NCBI GenBank assembly: GCA_041920565.1
Contig: JBHGXS010000095.1
Span: 1 to 50,546 of the forward strand
Direction of reading: 5' to 3'
Length of the DNA stretch: 50,546 bases
Source of the DNA: JAGHKQ01 sp041920565
GTDB lineage: Bacteria; Bacillota; Bacilli; Bacillales; Bacillaceae_G
In this document: one piece after another, positions 7,531 to 15,715 of the stretch
Layout: each line of letters begins with the position of its first letter
Numbering within the stretch: the first letter of the stretch is position 1
Program-made: the position numbers and the translations under genes
The notes under the pieces: model-generated
What the model was told of the DNA's origin: nothing
What the model saw: only the letters and a program-made list of their open reading frames with translations
The model's database searches: none

Positions 7531-7552
7531 GACTTTCTCCTAGGAGAAAGTC
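7531..7552 (-). terminator. Perfect 22-bp palindrome, terminator-like on the minus strand
   Basis: GACTTTCTCC-TA-GGAGAAAGTC is a perfect inverted repeat. The T-tract lies on its left side, so it would stop leftward transcription, although no leftward gene is visible immediately to its right. The remaining spacer to 7740 holds only a weak AGGAAAA/TTTTCCT hairpin at about 7636-7661. Confidence 0.5.
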
Positions 7553-7769
7553 ACAAGTATATGGTAAAGCATCCTTTTTTGACTGAGGGTCACACATATT
7601 AAGCAAGTCAGGTCGCAATATATATATGATGCGAAAAGGAAAATTATACCCATTTTCCTGGGAGAATATTATTACATCTTATTAAATAGTTGCAAAGCAT
7701 GTACTAAGACAAGCTCATACTTGTCCAAGGCAGCGCATACAATTAGAACACCAATAAGGAGGAGAAACA

Positions 7770-8945
7770 ATGAAAAATGTAGTCATTGTATCCGCAGTTC
7801 GTTCCCCGATCGGCGCATTTGGAGGAGCATTTAAAAATCTGAAACCGACAGACTTGATGGTGCCTGTCTTACAAGAAGCTGTAAAACGAGCAGAAGTTGA
7901 ACCGCACGAAGTAAACGAGGTCATCCTGGGACACTGCATCCAACGTACAGATGAACCGAACACAGCTCGCACCGCAGCCTTGCTTGCAGGCTTTCCCGAC
8001 ACCACGACAGGCTACACGATCCAGCGCCAGTGCGCATCGGGCATGCAAGCCATTATAAGTGCTGCCATGCAAATTCAGCTTGGCGTAAGCGACGTTGTCG
8101 TCGCAGGAGGAGTCGAAGCCATGAGTTCCAGTCCATACGTCCTGAAACAACACCGCTGGGGCAGCCGCTTACAGCATGGTCAAATCACAGACACTGTCTG
8201 GGAAATACTCGAAGATCCAATCCACCACATCATGATGGGCGAAACAGCCGAAAACCTCGCAGACAAATATGAAATCACAAGAGAAGAACAAGACGAAGTA
8301 GCGCTCCTCAGCCATCAACGCGCCCTTCACGCCACCGAATCCGGCTACTTCGAATCCCAAATCGTCCCAATCACCGTCAAAGAACGCAGAAAAGAAACCA
8401 TCATCACAAAAGACGAAAATCCAAGAGCTGACCTATCTTATGAGAAGCTAGCCGGCCTCAAACCAGCTTTCCGCAAAGACGGCACAGTCACCGCTGGAAA
8501 TGCCTCCAGCCTAAATGACGGCAGCGCAGCATTAGTTCTAATGTGCGAAGACAAGGCAAAAGAAAAAGGACTCAAGCCCCTTGCACGTATCGCAGGCTAT
8601 TCTGTATCTGGTGTCGATCCGCTTTACATGGGTATCGGTCCGGTTCCAGCTATTCAAAGAGGATTGCAGAATGTAGGTTGGAACTTGCAGGATGCTGACC
8701 TCATTGAGGTGAATGAAGCATTTGCGGCACAGTATTTGGCTGTTGAGAAACAGTTGGGTTTAAATCGTGAAAAAGTAAATGTAAATGGAAGTGGAATCAG
8801 CTTAGGACACCCAATTGGATGTACAGGTGCACGGATTACGGTAAGCTTAGTGCATGAGCTTCAGCGCCGCGGATTGGAGAAGGGGATCGCTTCTCTTTGT
8901 GTCGGCGGGGGTATGGGTGTTGGGGTGTTTGTTGAGGCGCTCTAA
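7770..8945 (+). CDS. Acetyl-CoA C-acyltransferase (thiolase)
   Basis: A 391-residue enzyme of normal thiolase length. It condenses two acetyl-CoA to acetoacetyl-CoA or cleaves 3-ketoacyl-CoA, in the cytoplasm. The nucleophile is Cys88 in QRQCASGMQ, the catalytic His347 lies in GHPIGCTGAR and the second active Cys377 in CVGGGMGVG. NEAFAAQ is also present. ATG 7770 has the ribosome site AAGGAGGAG. The gene stands alone, so biosynthetic and beta-oxidation roles cannot be separated. About 8160-8580 uses mostly C-ending codons (CTC, GCC, ACC, ATC), unlike the first and last parts of the gene, suggesting intragenic recombination. Confidence 0.92.
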   Translation: MKNVVIVSAVRSPIGAFGGAFKNLKPTDLMVPVLQEAVKRAEVEPHEVNEVILGHCIQRTDEPNTARTAALLAGFPDTTTGYTIQRQCASGMQAIISAAMQIQLGVSDVVVAGGVEAMSSSPYVLKQHRWGSRLQHGQITDTVWEILEDPIHHIMMGETAENLADKYEITREEQDEVALLSHQRALHATESGYFESQIVPITVKERRKETIITKDENPRADLSYEKLAGLKPAFRKDGTVTAGNASSLNDGSAALVLMCEDKAKEKGLKPLARIAGYSVSGVDPLYMGIGPVPAIQRGLQNVGWNLQDADLIEVNEAFAAQYLAVEKQLGLNREKVNVNGSGISLGHPIGCTGARITVSLVHELQRRGLEKGIASLCVGGGMGVGVFVEAL

Positions 8946-8960
8946 TAGAAAAAGAAAGAT

Positions 8961-8990
8961 GGAAAGACCGTGCTTTTGGGTACGGTTTTT
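8961..8990 (+). terminator. Terminator after thiolase
   Basis: AAAGACCGT pairs with ACGGTTTTT (one G-U pair) and is T-rich at its 3' end. Confidence 0.7.
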
Positions 8991-9161
8991 CATTTTGTGA
9001 GAGGTATACATAGGGTTTGTTAAGTGGTTATCAAAAATTTTGCAGGGGTTTAATTATATGAAAATAGTGTGTAGCTTGGGATTTTTCCCCCTTGCTTTTC
9101 ATTAAAATAGTTATGGTAAAATTTGTGAATATCATTTTCCACCATACAGTGACGAGCATGC

Positions 9162-9183
9162 AAGGAGTGTACCACAACTCCTT
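9162..9183 (+). other. Isolated hairpin in the 8991-9340 spacer
   Basis: AAGGAGT pairs with ACTCCTT around GTACCACA and is followed by TTCG. Apart from this hairpin I see no gene or clear promoter in the 350 bases before the cyclase gene. A leftward open frame here has no ribosome site. Confidence 0.35.
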
Positions 9184-9340
9184 TTCGTTAGCAGCAAATA
9201 CTTCACTGTTCAACGCTTGGCAATATAGTTGAATATTTGCTTTCAATACTATGACATCTCTGTGAAAAGTATTGTAACTGTTATGAAAAAATTTATATGG
9301 TAATAATGAATTTGTTGAAGTGAAATAGAAAGGAAGCCTG

Positions 9341-10261
9341 ATGATGAAAATAGATGTGAAGCAGCCCGAATTTTTGCAAACCATTGTTGATCACGTTCCA
9401 TCTGGGCTGTTTGTAGTAGATGATAAGAGAGAGATTATCGCTGCAAATCAAAAATTTGAATATATTTCCAACAAAGAACAGGCAGAAATCGCCGGAAAGT
9501 TATTTGGAGAAGCTTTAGGTTGTTCATTTACCGTAGAAGAGAACAAACCATGCGGAGAAACCTCCCAATGTCATAAATGCATGTTAAAAAACTCTGTAGA
9601 ACACTCCATTTCCACTAACACCGCCATCCGTAAACAATTATTGGAGCGTCATCTGTATATTGGGAATCGAAAACAACAAAAGTATCTTGAATTTACAGTG
9701 GAACCATTTTCCTATGATGATAATGCTCTGGCGCTGGTGACGCTGAATGATATTACGGAACAAGAACTGCAAAAGAAACAATTGCGCACATTAGCCAAGG
9801 CGGATGGCTTAACAGGCTTGTTGCGGCACATGGAAACACATAAACAGCTCCAGCAAATGATTGAGAATAAAGAGCTTCTATCTATTATTGCCCTTGATAT
9901 CGATTATTTTAAGAAAATTAATGACCAACATGGACATTTAGTTGGAGATGACGTATTGCGAGCTGTGGCACAATGTATAAAGGGCAGTGTGCGTAAGAGC
10001 GATATTGTCGGACGAGTCGGAGGAGAAGAATTTTTAGTTATTTTACCTGATGTTCCACATGAGTCTGCGGTTCAAATTGCAGAGAAGATACGAAAAAAGA
10101 TAGAGGTGCTTGTTCCAGCATCTGTTCCGATAACCATCAGCGGAGGAGTGACTGAGCATTTGGATACAGAATCAATCGAGGAAGTATTAGAACGAGCGGA
10201 CCAATTATTGTATGCTGCGAAGAAACAGGGACGGAATCGAATTGTATCGGAAATGAAGTAG
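9341..10261 (+). CDS. PAS-GGDEF diguanylate cyclase
   Basis: A 306-residue soluble protein. Residues about 10-140 form a PAS sensor domain (FLQTIVDHVPSGLFVVDDKR ... TLNDITEQE). Residues about 150-303 form a GGDEF domain with ADGLTGL, the LDIDYFKKINDQHGH metal and nucleotide segment, and an active-site GGEEF at 227-231. An RxxD inhibitory site (R218-D221) sits five residues upstream, so activity and c-di-GMP feedback are both plausible. The PAS domain contains four cysteines, C61, C71, C77 and C80, arranged C-x9-C-x5-C-x2-C, which could bind a metal or sense redox state. The start is ATG 9341 or 9344 behind AAAGGAAG. No membrane helices are present. Confidence 0.9.
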   Translation: MMKIDVKQPEFLQTIVDHVPSGLFVVDDKREIIAANQKFEYISNKEQAEIAGKLFGEALGCSFTVEENKPCGETSQCHKCMLKNSVEHSISTNTAIRKQLLERHLYIGNRKQQKYLEFTVEPFSYDDNALALVTLNDITEQELQKKQLRTLAKADGLTGLLRHMETHKQLQQMIENKELLSIIALDIDYFKKINDQHGHLVGDDVLRAVAQCIKGSVRKSDIVGRVGGEEFLVILPDVPHESAVQIAEKIRKKIEVLVPASVPITISGGVTEHLDTESIEEVLERADQLLYAAKKQGRNRIVSEMK

Positions 10262-10272
10262 TTGCGAATATG

Positions 10273-10317
10273 CAAGCGGCCGGCGAAAAGCTATATCGGC
10301 TGCTTCTTGTTTTTTTA
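10273..10317 (+). terminator. Terminator after cyclase
   Basis: AAGCGGCCG pairs with CGGCTGCTT (one G-U pair) and is followed by seven T. Confidence 0.75.
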
Positions 10318-10430
10318 TAACGATGCATAGAAATTCCTTTAGATAAAACAGTGAAAGATATGGGGAAATACTGCCGGATACAGGGAAAATTTGTATAATT
10401 GATATACAGCATTCAAGAGGGGGCAAAAAA

Positions 10431-10624
10431 GTGGATTTGTTTTACATACAGGAGCTGATACGGTACTTTGAGCAAAAAGCGGGTCTTTTTGAAATAGACT
10501 TTAGGGCAGAAGAGAAACAGATGGATCCTGCAAAATAATAAAAAATACATATAAACAAGAAGGAAAATATCCATTTAGTGAGAATAGAGAAAAACAGTAT
10601 ATTCTGAAGGGGATGAGCACGTGA
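10431..10624 (+). pseudogene. Small hypothetical protein upstream of panE, one frameshift
   Basis: GTG 10431 follows GAGGGGG at ideal spacing and reads MDLFYIQELIRYFEQKAGLF, then EIDFRAEEKQMDPAK and TAA (10536-10538). The neighbouring frame continues without a break as KIIKNTYKQEGKYPFSENRE, then KQYILKGMST, ending at TGA 10622-10624, which overlaps the panE GTG start. The second part matches the first in composition and fits translational coupling. I infer one roughly 64-residue gene with a one-base indel in the A-rich stretch 10532-10545. The alternative is a true 35-residue peptide. Family not recognised. Confidence 0.5.
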
Positions 10625-11538
10625 AAATTTTAGTAGTAGGAGCAGGAGCGGTAGGCGGATATTTCGGTGCACGATTAGCAGAAAAAGGGGAAGACGTGAC
10701 GTTTCTAGTTCGTAAAAATAGACAAAAGCAGCTGCGAGAAAGAGGTCTGGTCGTGAAAAGCGTAAATGGAGACACCATCGTGCAGCCTAAAACGATACAA
10801 GCTGGCGAGACAGGCTCTTTTGATGTTGTTCTCATTGGGACGAAAGCATATCACTTGCAACAATCCATACAAGATATAAAGCCGTTTGTGCATAGCGGAA
10901 CGACTATTATCCCAATGCTGAACGGGATGCAGCATGTAGAAGAGCTTCGAGCAGCTTTTTCGGAACAGTCTGTGATCGGCGGATTATGCTTCATTGAATC
11001 TACCTTATCGGATGAAGGGAATATCATTCAAACGAGCCCTATCCATCAGTTCGTGTTCGGGGAATGGAATGGTGAAAAAACAGAACGAATTGCGGCGATA
11101 GAAAAAGCTTTTGCAAACACGAATGCGATGGTGAGTGTAAGCTCTAACATCTTGCAAGATATGTGGCACAAATATTTATTCATTGCTGCTCTTTCAGGTG
11201 TTACAACATTATTCCAAAAGCCAATCGGTCCAATCAGAGAAGTGCCGATGGGTTCTGAAGTCATTCAAGGCTTGTTGGCTGAGATAGCCCAAATCATGAG
11301 AGCGGCACATGCTCCTATTGCAGAAGGAATTGAACATCAACAGTTTGTCAAAATTGGCGAGATGGGATATGAAATGAAATCCTCGATGCAGCGCGATATG
11401 GAAAAAGGTCTCCCGGTCGAGGCGGATCATCTGCAAGGCTACCTTCGCTGTTTAGCTGGGGAGCATGGTGTCCATGCCCCTATTTTGCAAAGTGTATACG
11501 TGAATTTGAAGTTATATGAGAAAAATCTACAAAAGTAA
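10621..11538 (+). CDS. panE: 2-dehydropantoate 2-reductase (ketopantoate reductase)
   Basis: A 305-residue enzyme that reduces ketopantoate to pantoate with NADPH in pantothenate and coenzyme A synthesis. The N-terminal Rossmann motif is VVGAGAVGGYFGARLAEKG, followed by TFLVRKNR (NADPH phosphate contact), GTKAYHL and NGMQHVEEL. The C-terminal ApbA_C domain begins near DMWHKYLFIAALSGVTTLF and includes the conserved substrate-binding helix. Family length is normal. The start is GTG 10621 with AAGGGG upstream, and it overlaps the end of the preceding frameshifted small gene. A terminator follows. Paralogues of this family also act on other 2-keto acids. Confidence 0.88.
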   Translation: MKILVVGAGAVGGYFGARLAEKGEDVTFLVRKNRQKQLRERGLVVKSVNGDTIVQPKTIQAGETGSFDVVLIGTKAYHLQQSIQDIKPFVHSGTTIIPMLNGMQHVEELRAAFSEQSVIGGLCFIESTLSDEGNIIQTSPIHQFVFGEWNGEKTERIAAIEKAFANTNAMVSVSSNILQDMWHKYLFIAALSGVTTLFQKPIGPIREVPMGSEVIQGLLAEIAQIMRAAHAPIAEGIEHQQFVKIGEMGYEMKSSMQRDMEKGLPVEADHLQGYLRCLAGEHGVHAPILQSVYVNLKLYEKNLQK

Positions 11539-11555
11539 TATATAAATCGTGAAAA

Positions 11556-11594
11556 ACACCCCATACGTCACAATTGCATGGGGTGTGATTTTTT
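11556..11594. terminator. Bidirectional terminator
   Basis: ACACCCCAT pairs with ATGGGGTGT and is followed by GATTTTTT. It is shared by panE and the convergent small gene. Confidence 0.85.
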
Positions 11595-11600
11595 AATTGG

Positions 11601-11738
11601 TTACTTTTTGCTGTTCGGTTTATCTTGATTCTGCGGTCTTCCGTTATTGGTAGCTTGCGCACTGAACTCCCTGGAGAATTCTGCTTCCATATTGTTGAAG
11701 TGAACGCGATTGTTTTTGGATGATTTGTCTTTTCCCAT
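11601..11738 (-). CDS. Small hydrophilic Asn/Lys-rich protein
   Basis: A 45-residue gene on the minus strand with an excellent ribosome site (AGGAGG, 8 bases before ATG 11738). It reads MGKDKSSKNNRVHFNNMEAE, then FSREFSAQATNNGRPQNQDK, then PNSKK. It is very polar, without cysteine or membrane segments, and rich in Asn, Lys and Ser, like many minor small proteins of Bacillus spores. I do not recognise a named family, so a spore role is inference only. It converges on the panE terminator. Confidence 0.7.
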   Translation of the reverse strand: MGKDKSSKNNRVHFNNMEAEFSREFSAQATNNGRPQNQDKPNSKK

Positions 11739-11787
11739 GTTTGAGCCTCCTATGTAAGATTGAACGGATAAAAATGAAAGATATAAG

Positions 11788-11826
11788 GAAACATCATGTT
11801 TTTGGTGTATTCCTTATGTTTCCTTC
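11788..11826. other. Inverted repeat in the 11739-12019 spacer
   Basis: AAGGAAACAT pairs with ATGTTTCCTT across about 19 bases and lies upstream of the small gene at 11738. It may be part of that gene's control region. I see nothing else convincing in this spacer. Confidence 0.4.
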
Positions 11827-12019
11827 TTGCTTATGGTTTGCACTACGCGGGAAAATCATACAAAATGCACTTGCGTTTGATGCCTCTTTAAAATAAGCAA
11901 ATCAACACTAAATGTAACATAAAAAATCTGGAATAGAGGATTAACACAGAAGATGTAATGGTTCAGGTCTATCCTGCACATTTATTTGCAGTAATACAAA
12001 CGCTCGTATAGAGGAGAAC

Positions 12020-12057
12020 AAAAAGCGCAGCCTTGAAGAAAAGGGACTGTGCTTTTT
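12020..12057 (-). terminator. Terminator of the RimJ/RimL-type acetyltransferase
   Basis: AAAAAGCGCAG pairs with CTGTGCTTTTT (one G-U). The hairpin has T-runs on both strands. The leftward acetyltransferase gene ends 60 bases away and is the probable client. Confidence 0.7.
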
Positions 12058-12116
12058 ATCTGTTAGGATTTAATATTGATAAATTTATGTTTTTCATGCC
12101 CAAACTGCATTTCTTC

Positions 12117-12668
12117 TTATCTTTGACTCGCCTTCCATTCCCGTCTCAGCATACTATAGATGACAATGTCGTGAAAATGGTCGTACAGCCATTCGCCGTC
12201 ACGGATAATGCCTTCTTGGACAAAGCCGAGGCGCTCGGGTATGGCGCGGCTTTTTTTGTTCTCTTTGCCGCAGCGAATTTCAATGCGGTTCAGGTCCCAG
12301 CGGTTAAACGCATAATCTATTAATGCTTTTACACAACGGGTCATAATGCCTTTTCCTTGCGCTTCTTCGGTAAGATAGTAACCGATGCTCGTCTGTTTTA
12401 GCTTTCGGTCGATTCCATGTAACCCGATCATGCCGACAAGCTTTGCGTTATAACGAATAGCCGCGTTGAAGCCGTTGTTTTCGGCAAATTGCTGGAGCCA
12501 CATCGGTAAAATAAGATCGTAATCCAGTGGAGATTTCATTCCGTCTACCCAAGGAAGCCACTCCCGCAAATGTTCACGGTTGGAATCTATCATTTCAAAT
12601 AGTTCGTCTGCATCGCTTGCTTCTAACAGCTGCAGGGAGATTTCATCGTCGATTCGAAATAGAAACAT
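12117..12668 (-). CDS. GNAT N-acetyltransferase, RimJ/RimL (YdaF) type
   Basis: A 183-residue cytoplasmic acetyltransferase using acetyl-CoA. IGYYLTEEAQGKGIMTRCVKAL holds motif A with the QGKG pyrophosphate-binding loop, and LNRIEIRCGKENKKSRAIPERLGFVQEG holds motif B. The N-terminal ANREHLREWLPW-like segment (SNREHLREWLPWVD) is characteristic of the RimJ/RimL/YdaF subgroup, which acetylates protein N-termini, ribosomal proteins or small molecules. ATG 12668 follows GAGAGGGAT on the minus strand. The substrate is unknown. Confidence 0.85.
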   Translation of the reverse strand: MFLFRIDDEISLQLLEASDADELFEMIDSNREHLREWLPWVDGMKSPLDYDLILPMWLQQFAENNGFNAAIRYNAKLVGMIGLHGIDRKLKQTSIGYYLTEEAQGKGIMTRCVKALIDYAFNRWDLNRIEIRCGKENKKSRAIPERLGFVQEGIIRDGEWLYDHFHDIVIYSMLRREWKASQR

Positions 12669-12842
12669 ATAAATCCCTCTCTTATTATTTTGAATATTTC
12701 ATCATTATAACACAAGGGAATGAAAATAGAATGTAAAATTTTTAGTCGTACAGGAAAAACATCAAGCTTTCCGCAAATACCCTGTCCAACTGCGGCTTGG
12801 CTGCATATGGTGTACTAGGCAGTACGGAAAGGGAGAAGCTTG

Positions 12843-13184
12843 ATGAAGCTTGCGGCAGCCTTTTTTAGCTTTTTGATGACGCTTGTTGTACATGGGGCAT
12901 TTTTTCTGTTGCTTGGATGGGTAACAGATTCTTTTCATTTGACAGTGATTATGGAGAAAGTTTATATCACCATTTTGTTTTTGTTAGGAATGCTGGGAGG
13001 GCATGTGTTTCGCCGGAGAATGGTATATGCGGCAATCGGTGCGTTTTTTTCCTTTTTCCTGTGGGCATTGCAGGCCAAGACGCTGTTTTTCGCGTTCAAA
13101 GACGGCATCATTTTTATAAGCTGCATTGCATTCGGCAGCTTTGTGTATATATTGTTGTTTATGAAGAGGAGAGGGCGAAAATAA
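12843..13184 (+). CDS. Small polytopic membrane protein
   Basis: A 113-residue protein with about four hydrophobic segments: FFSFLMTLVVHGAFFLLLGW, KVYITILFLLGMLGG, AAIGAFFSFFLWAL and GIIFISCIAFGSFVYILLF. It ends in a basic tail MKRRGRK, so the C-terminus is probably cytoplasmic. ATG 12843 has AAAGGGAG seven bases upstream. An inverted repeat CTTTCCG/CGGAAAG (about 12768-12834) brackets the probable promoter region. Family not recognised. Confidence 0.65.
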   Translation: MKLAAAFFSFLMTLVVHGAFFLLLGWVTDSFHLTVIMEKVYITILFLLGMLGGHVFRRRMVYAAIGAFFSFFLWALQAKTLFFAFKDGIIFISCIAFGSFVYILLFMKRRGRK

Positions 13185-13273
13185 CGCCTCTAAAAAAATA
13201 CTTTTGTGGAAGGGCAAAGTGCTTACATGAGCGAATATAAATATAAAATTCACACCCAGGGGAGGAATGTAAA

Positions 13274-13504
13274 GTGGAATCAAAATTTTGGTTAAATGTT
13301 GATAAGTCGGAAAGAGCAGGAACGCTGCATTCATCACACTGTTCGTTTCGGCTGCTGCAGGAAACTCCTTTTAAGGGCATCGACAGAAACAAAGCAGAAG
13401 GAGGATGGTTTTCGTTCATGACTGCCTTTCAGGCAAAAGAATGGCTTCCCAAAAACTTCCCTGATTATCAATATAAAGAATGCAATCATTGTTTGCATTC
13501 ATAA
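13274..13504 (+). CDS. Small cysteine-containing hypothetical protein
   Basis: A 76-residue soluble protein. The start GTG 13274 follows GGGGAGG. Three cysteines (SSHCSF and KECNHC) and a conserved-looking GGWFSFMTAFQAKEW core suggest a small metal- or nucleic-acid-binding fold with a terminal CxxC. There is no signal peptide. The gene is followed directly by a strong terminator. I do not recognise a named family. Confidence 0.65.
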   Translation: MESKFWLNVDKSERAGTLHSSHCSFRLLQETPFKGIDRNKAEGGWFSFMTAFQAKEWLPKNFPDYQYKECNHCLHS

Positions 13505-13535
13505 AAAAACAGCAGGTTTGCACCTGCTGTTTTTT
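13504..13535 (+). terminator. Strong intrinsic terminator
   Basis: AAAAAACAGCAGGT pairs with ACCTGCTGTTTTTT. Confidence 0.9.
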
Positions 13536-13624
13536 ACATGGGAAGGAAATCATCTGTTTATTTACAACAATTTTTGTAAGTGGTAGTATTAGAAACGATA
13601 GAGAATAATGTGAGGGAGAGCAAG

Positions 13625-14077
13625 ATGAGGACTGTAAAAAAACCGGCTCCAGTAATGAACCGAATCGGGGCAGATGCAATAGATATGTTTGTCATTTCCT
13701 TTATTTACGGTGTAATCGCAGCTTTAATATCAAGAGATTTTCATGCATTATTAAACCGCTTTGAAGCAAGCACAGGAGATTACCGTATTGATTTTGCTAT
13801 TGTGTTTGGATTAATGGCGCTGTATTTTATTGTTGTGCCGCTCGTTTGGAACGGCTTTACCATAGGAAAGTTTCTATTGAGAACCCGCATAGCAAAAAGC
13901 GACGGGGAAAAGGCAGATGCATCGTCATTGGTGTTCCGCTTTTTCTTGGTGCTTGTGCCGAACATAATTTTGTTAGGAATTCCTGCGATTATCAACGTAT
14001 ATGTGATTGCGGTTCGGAAAGACAAAAAAGGATATCATGATTTGCTGGCGAAAACGTCGGTTGTAAGCTTATATTAA
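13625..14077 (+). CDS. RDD-family membrane protein
   Basis: A 150-residue membrane protein with three to four helices. The N-terminal PAPVMNRIGADAIDMFVISF is the RDD domain opening (the Arg and Asp pattern before and in helix 1), and WNGFTIGKFLLRTRIAKSDG is the second family motif. RDD proteins are proposed transporters or membrane adaptors; some act in Na+/H+ exchange. I chose ATG 13625, preceded by GAGGGAGAG; a longer reading adds a non-conserved tail. Monocistronic. Confidence 0.8.
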   Translation: MRTVKKPAPVMNRIGADAIDMFVISFIYGVIAALISRDFHALLNRFEASTGDYRIDFAIVFGLMALYFIVVPLVWNGFTIGKFLLRTRIAKSDGEKADASSLVFRFFLVLVPNIILLGIPAIINVYVIAVRKDKKGYHDLLAKTSVVSLY

Positions 14078-14083
14078 GGTACG

Positions 14084-14133
14084 GACTGTCCTTGGGAGTA
14101 TGCATGTTGTACTTGCAAGGACAGTTTTTATTT
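14084..14133 (+). terminator. Terminator after RDD gene
   Basis: ACTGTCCTTG pairs with CAAGGACAGT across a long loop and is followed by TTTTATTTT. Confidence 0.75.
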
Positions 14134-14236
14134 TGGGCATATTTTTTTCTGTTTTTGTCGAATCTTGGAAGAACCAAGACCTGTCCACATGAATAATATG
14201 ATACTGTAAAGCATCACCCCAAGAGGAGGTGACGAT

Positions 14237-14467
14237 ATGGATCGATTAATGAAGTTTTTCCTGGCGGCGTTCGTAGGCTGGTTATGGACTATGGCTGCCG
14301 ATGCAATTGTTGAATCTCTTAATACTTTCTTTGGCTTCTTCTCCGTGACGTCCTTCAAAGGAGTCATTGACTTCCTTGGCTTCTTAGTGTCCTTCTTCGG
14401 ATGGTTAGCGACAGCCTTCTTCGGATTCTTATTCTTGAAAGATGCCTGGAAAACATTTAGAGGATAA
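14237..14467 (+). CDS. Small Phe-rich membrane protein
   Basis: A 76-residue protein preceded by AAGAGGAGGTGA, an unusually strong ribosome site. It has two to three hydrophobic stretches dominated by phenylalanine (FFLAAFVGWLWTMAA, FLGFLVSFFGWLATAFFGFLF) and ends KDAWKTFRG. It is probably a minor membrane protein. No family recognised; it could be sporulation-related, but nothing in the sequence proves this. Confidence 0.65.
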   Translation: MDRLMKFFLAAFVGWLWTMAADAIVESLNTFFGFFSVTSFKGVIDFLGFLVSFFGWLATAFFGFLFLKDAWKTFRG

Positions 14468-14509
14468 TGATTATTTTCTTAATAGTAAGCGCTTATGAGA
14501 TTGCAGATA

Positions 14510-14542
14510 AAAGAGGAGAACCCGTAATGGATTCTCCTCTTT
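14510..14542. terminator. Bidirectional terminator
   Basis: AAAGAGGAGAA pairs with TTCTCCTCTTT between convergent genes. The leftward side has the better T-tract and serves patA. Confidence 0.8.
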
Positions 14543-14554
14543 GTAGTTATCATT

Positions 14555-15715
14555 TTAAGAATTCAGCTGCTGCAAAAAACGTTCTAACCGGTCGCAAGCT
14601 TCAATCAATGTTTCCATGCTGTAAGCATAAGACAACCGAATGTAGCCCTCGCCGTACTCAGAAAATGCACTGCCCGGCACAACAGCAAGACCTGCTTCCT
14701 GGACAAGCTTCATGGCAAAGTCGAACGAACTCATGCCAAACTGCCCGATATATGGGAATACATAAAATGCCCCTGTTGGTTTTTCTGCTGTCAAGCCCAT
14801 GCTTTGTAAGCGATGATAGATATAGTCTCTTCGTTTTTTATATTGATGGCGCATCATACGCGGTGCATCTTTTGCAGAAGTTAGAGCTTCAATGCCGGCA
14901 TATTGCGAAATGGAAGCGGCACACGTCACATTGTATTGATGCACCTTCAGCATTTCTTTCGTAATGTAGGCAGGGGCAAACAAGAAGCCGATGCGCCAGC
15001 CTGTCATGGAATGAGATTTGGACAGTCCGTTAATGATAATGGTTTTGTCGCGCATGGAAGGAAGGGCGGCAATGGATGCATGCGTTCCTTCGTATACCAG
15101 TTCGCTGTAAATTTCATCAGATAATACGAAAATATCTTTGTCGTGCAGCACAGACGCGATATCTTCAAGCTCTTCTTTTGATAGGGTAACCCCTGTCGGA
15201 TTGGACGGATATGGCAATACAACGCAGCGGGTCCGTTCGGTGATAGCTTCTTTTAGGGCCTCTGCAGTAAGACGAAATCCGGTTTCACGAACATCGACAT
15301 AGATAGGAACAGCGCCGCACAGCTTAATGATGGGCTCATATCCCGGATAAATCGGTGCCGGTAAAATGACTTCTGCCCCCTCTTCTAAAATAGTGCGAAA
15401 AGCAATATCGATGGCTTCGCTGGCCCCTGTCGTAACGATGGTCTCGGTTGCCGGGTCATACCGTAAACCGTATCGTTCGTGTACGAAGGTGCAAGCAGCT
15501 TGACGAAGCTCGAGCATCCCTGCGTTATGGGTATAACTTGTGATGTTTTCGGTAATGGCACGCTTTCCGGCTTCTTTCACAAGGGAGGGTGTCGGAAAAT
15601 CGGGCTGCCCGATCGTAAGGGAAACGAGATTGTCGTAATCCTGAATCATATTAAAAAATTGGCGAATGCCGGAAATTTGAATATTTTTGACTCGTGAGTT
15701 CAGTAAGTGCTCCAT
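14555..15715 (-). CDS. patA: Aminotransferase A, probable N-acetyl-LL-diaminopimelate aminotransferase
   Basis: A 386-residue class I/II PLP aminotransferase. Key features: the N-terminal SLTIGQPDFPTP, YTHNAGMLELRQA, PYPSNPTGV, SDEIYSELVY and the PLP lysine K233 in NGLSKSHSMTGWRIG, and near the C-terminus the substrate-binding Arg in YIRLSYA. In B. subtilis PatA is assigned the transamination of N-acetyl-2-amino-6-oxopimelate in the acetylated diaminopimelate route. The other two steps, dapH and ykuR, lie about 27 kb away in this window. ATG 15715 follows GGAAAGGAAAG on the minus strand. The gene stands alone. Confidence 0.9.
   Translation of the reverse strand: MEHLLNSRVKNIQISGIRQFFNMIQDYDNLVSLTIGQPDFPTPSLVKEAGKRAITENITSYTHNAGMLELRQAACTFVHERYGLRYDPATETIVTTGASEAIDIAFRTILEEGAEVILPAPIYPGYEPIIKLCGAVPIYVDVRETGFRLTAEALKEAITERTRCVVLPYPSNPTGVTLSKEELEDIASVLHDKDIFVLSDEIYSELVYEGTHASIAALPSMRDKTIIINGLSKSHSMTGWRIGFLFAPAYITKEMLKVHQYNVTCAASISQYAGIEALTSAKDAPRMMRHQYKKRRDYIYHRLQSMGLTAEKPTGAFYVFPYIGQFGMSSFDFAMKLVQEAGLAVVPGSAFSEYGEGYIRLSYAYSMETLIEACDRLERFLQQLNS

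Noticed and set aside
7531..7552. Palindrome as rightward terminator of the VOC pseudogene
   Set aside because: The T-tract is on the wrong side; it only fits leftward termination.
9031..9384. Leftward 117-codon frame before the cyclase gene
   Set aside because: No ribosome site, overlaps the cyclase start, and the sequence has no coherent domain or composition.
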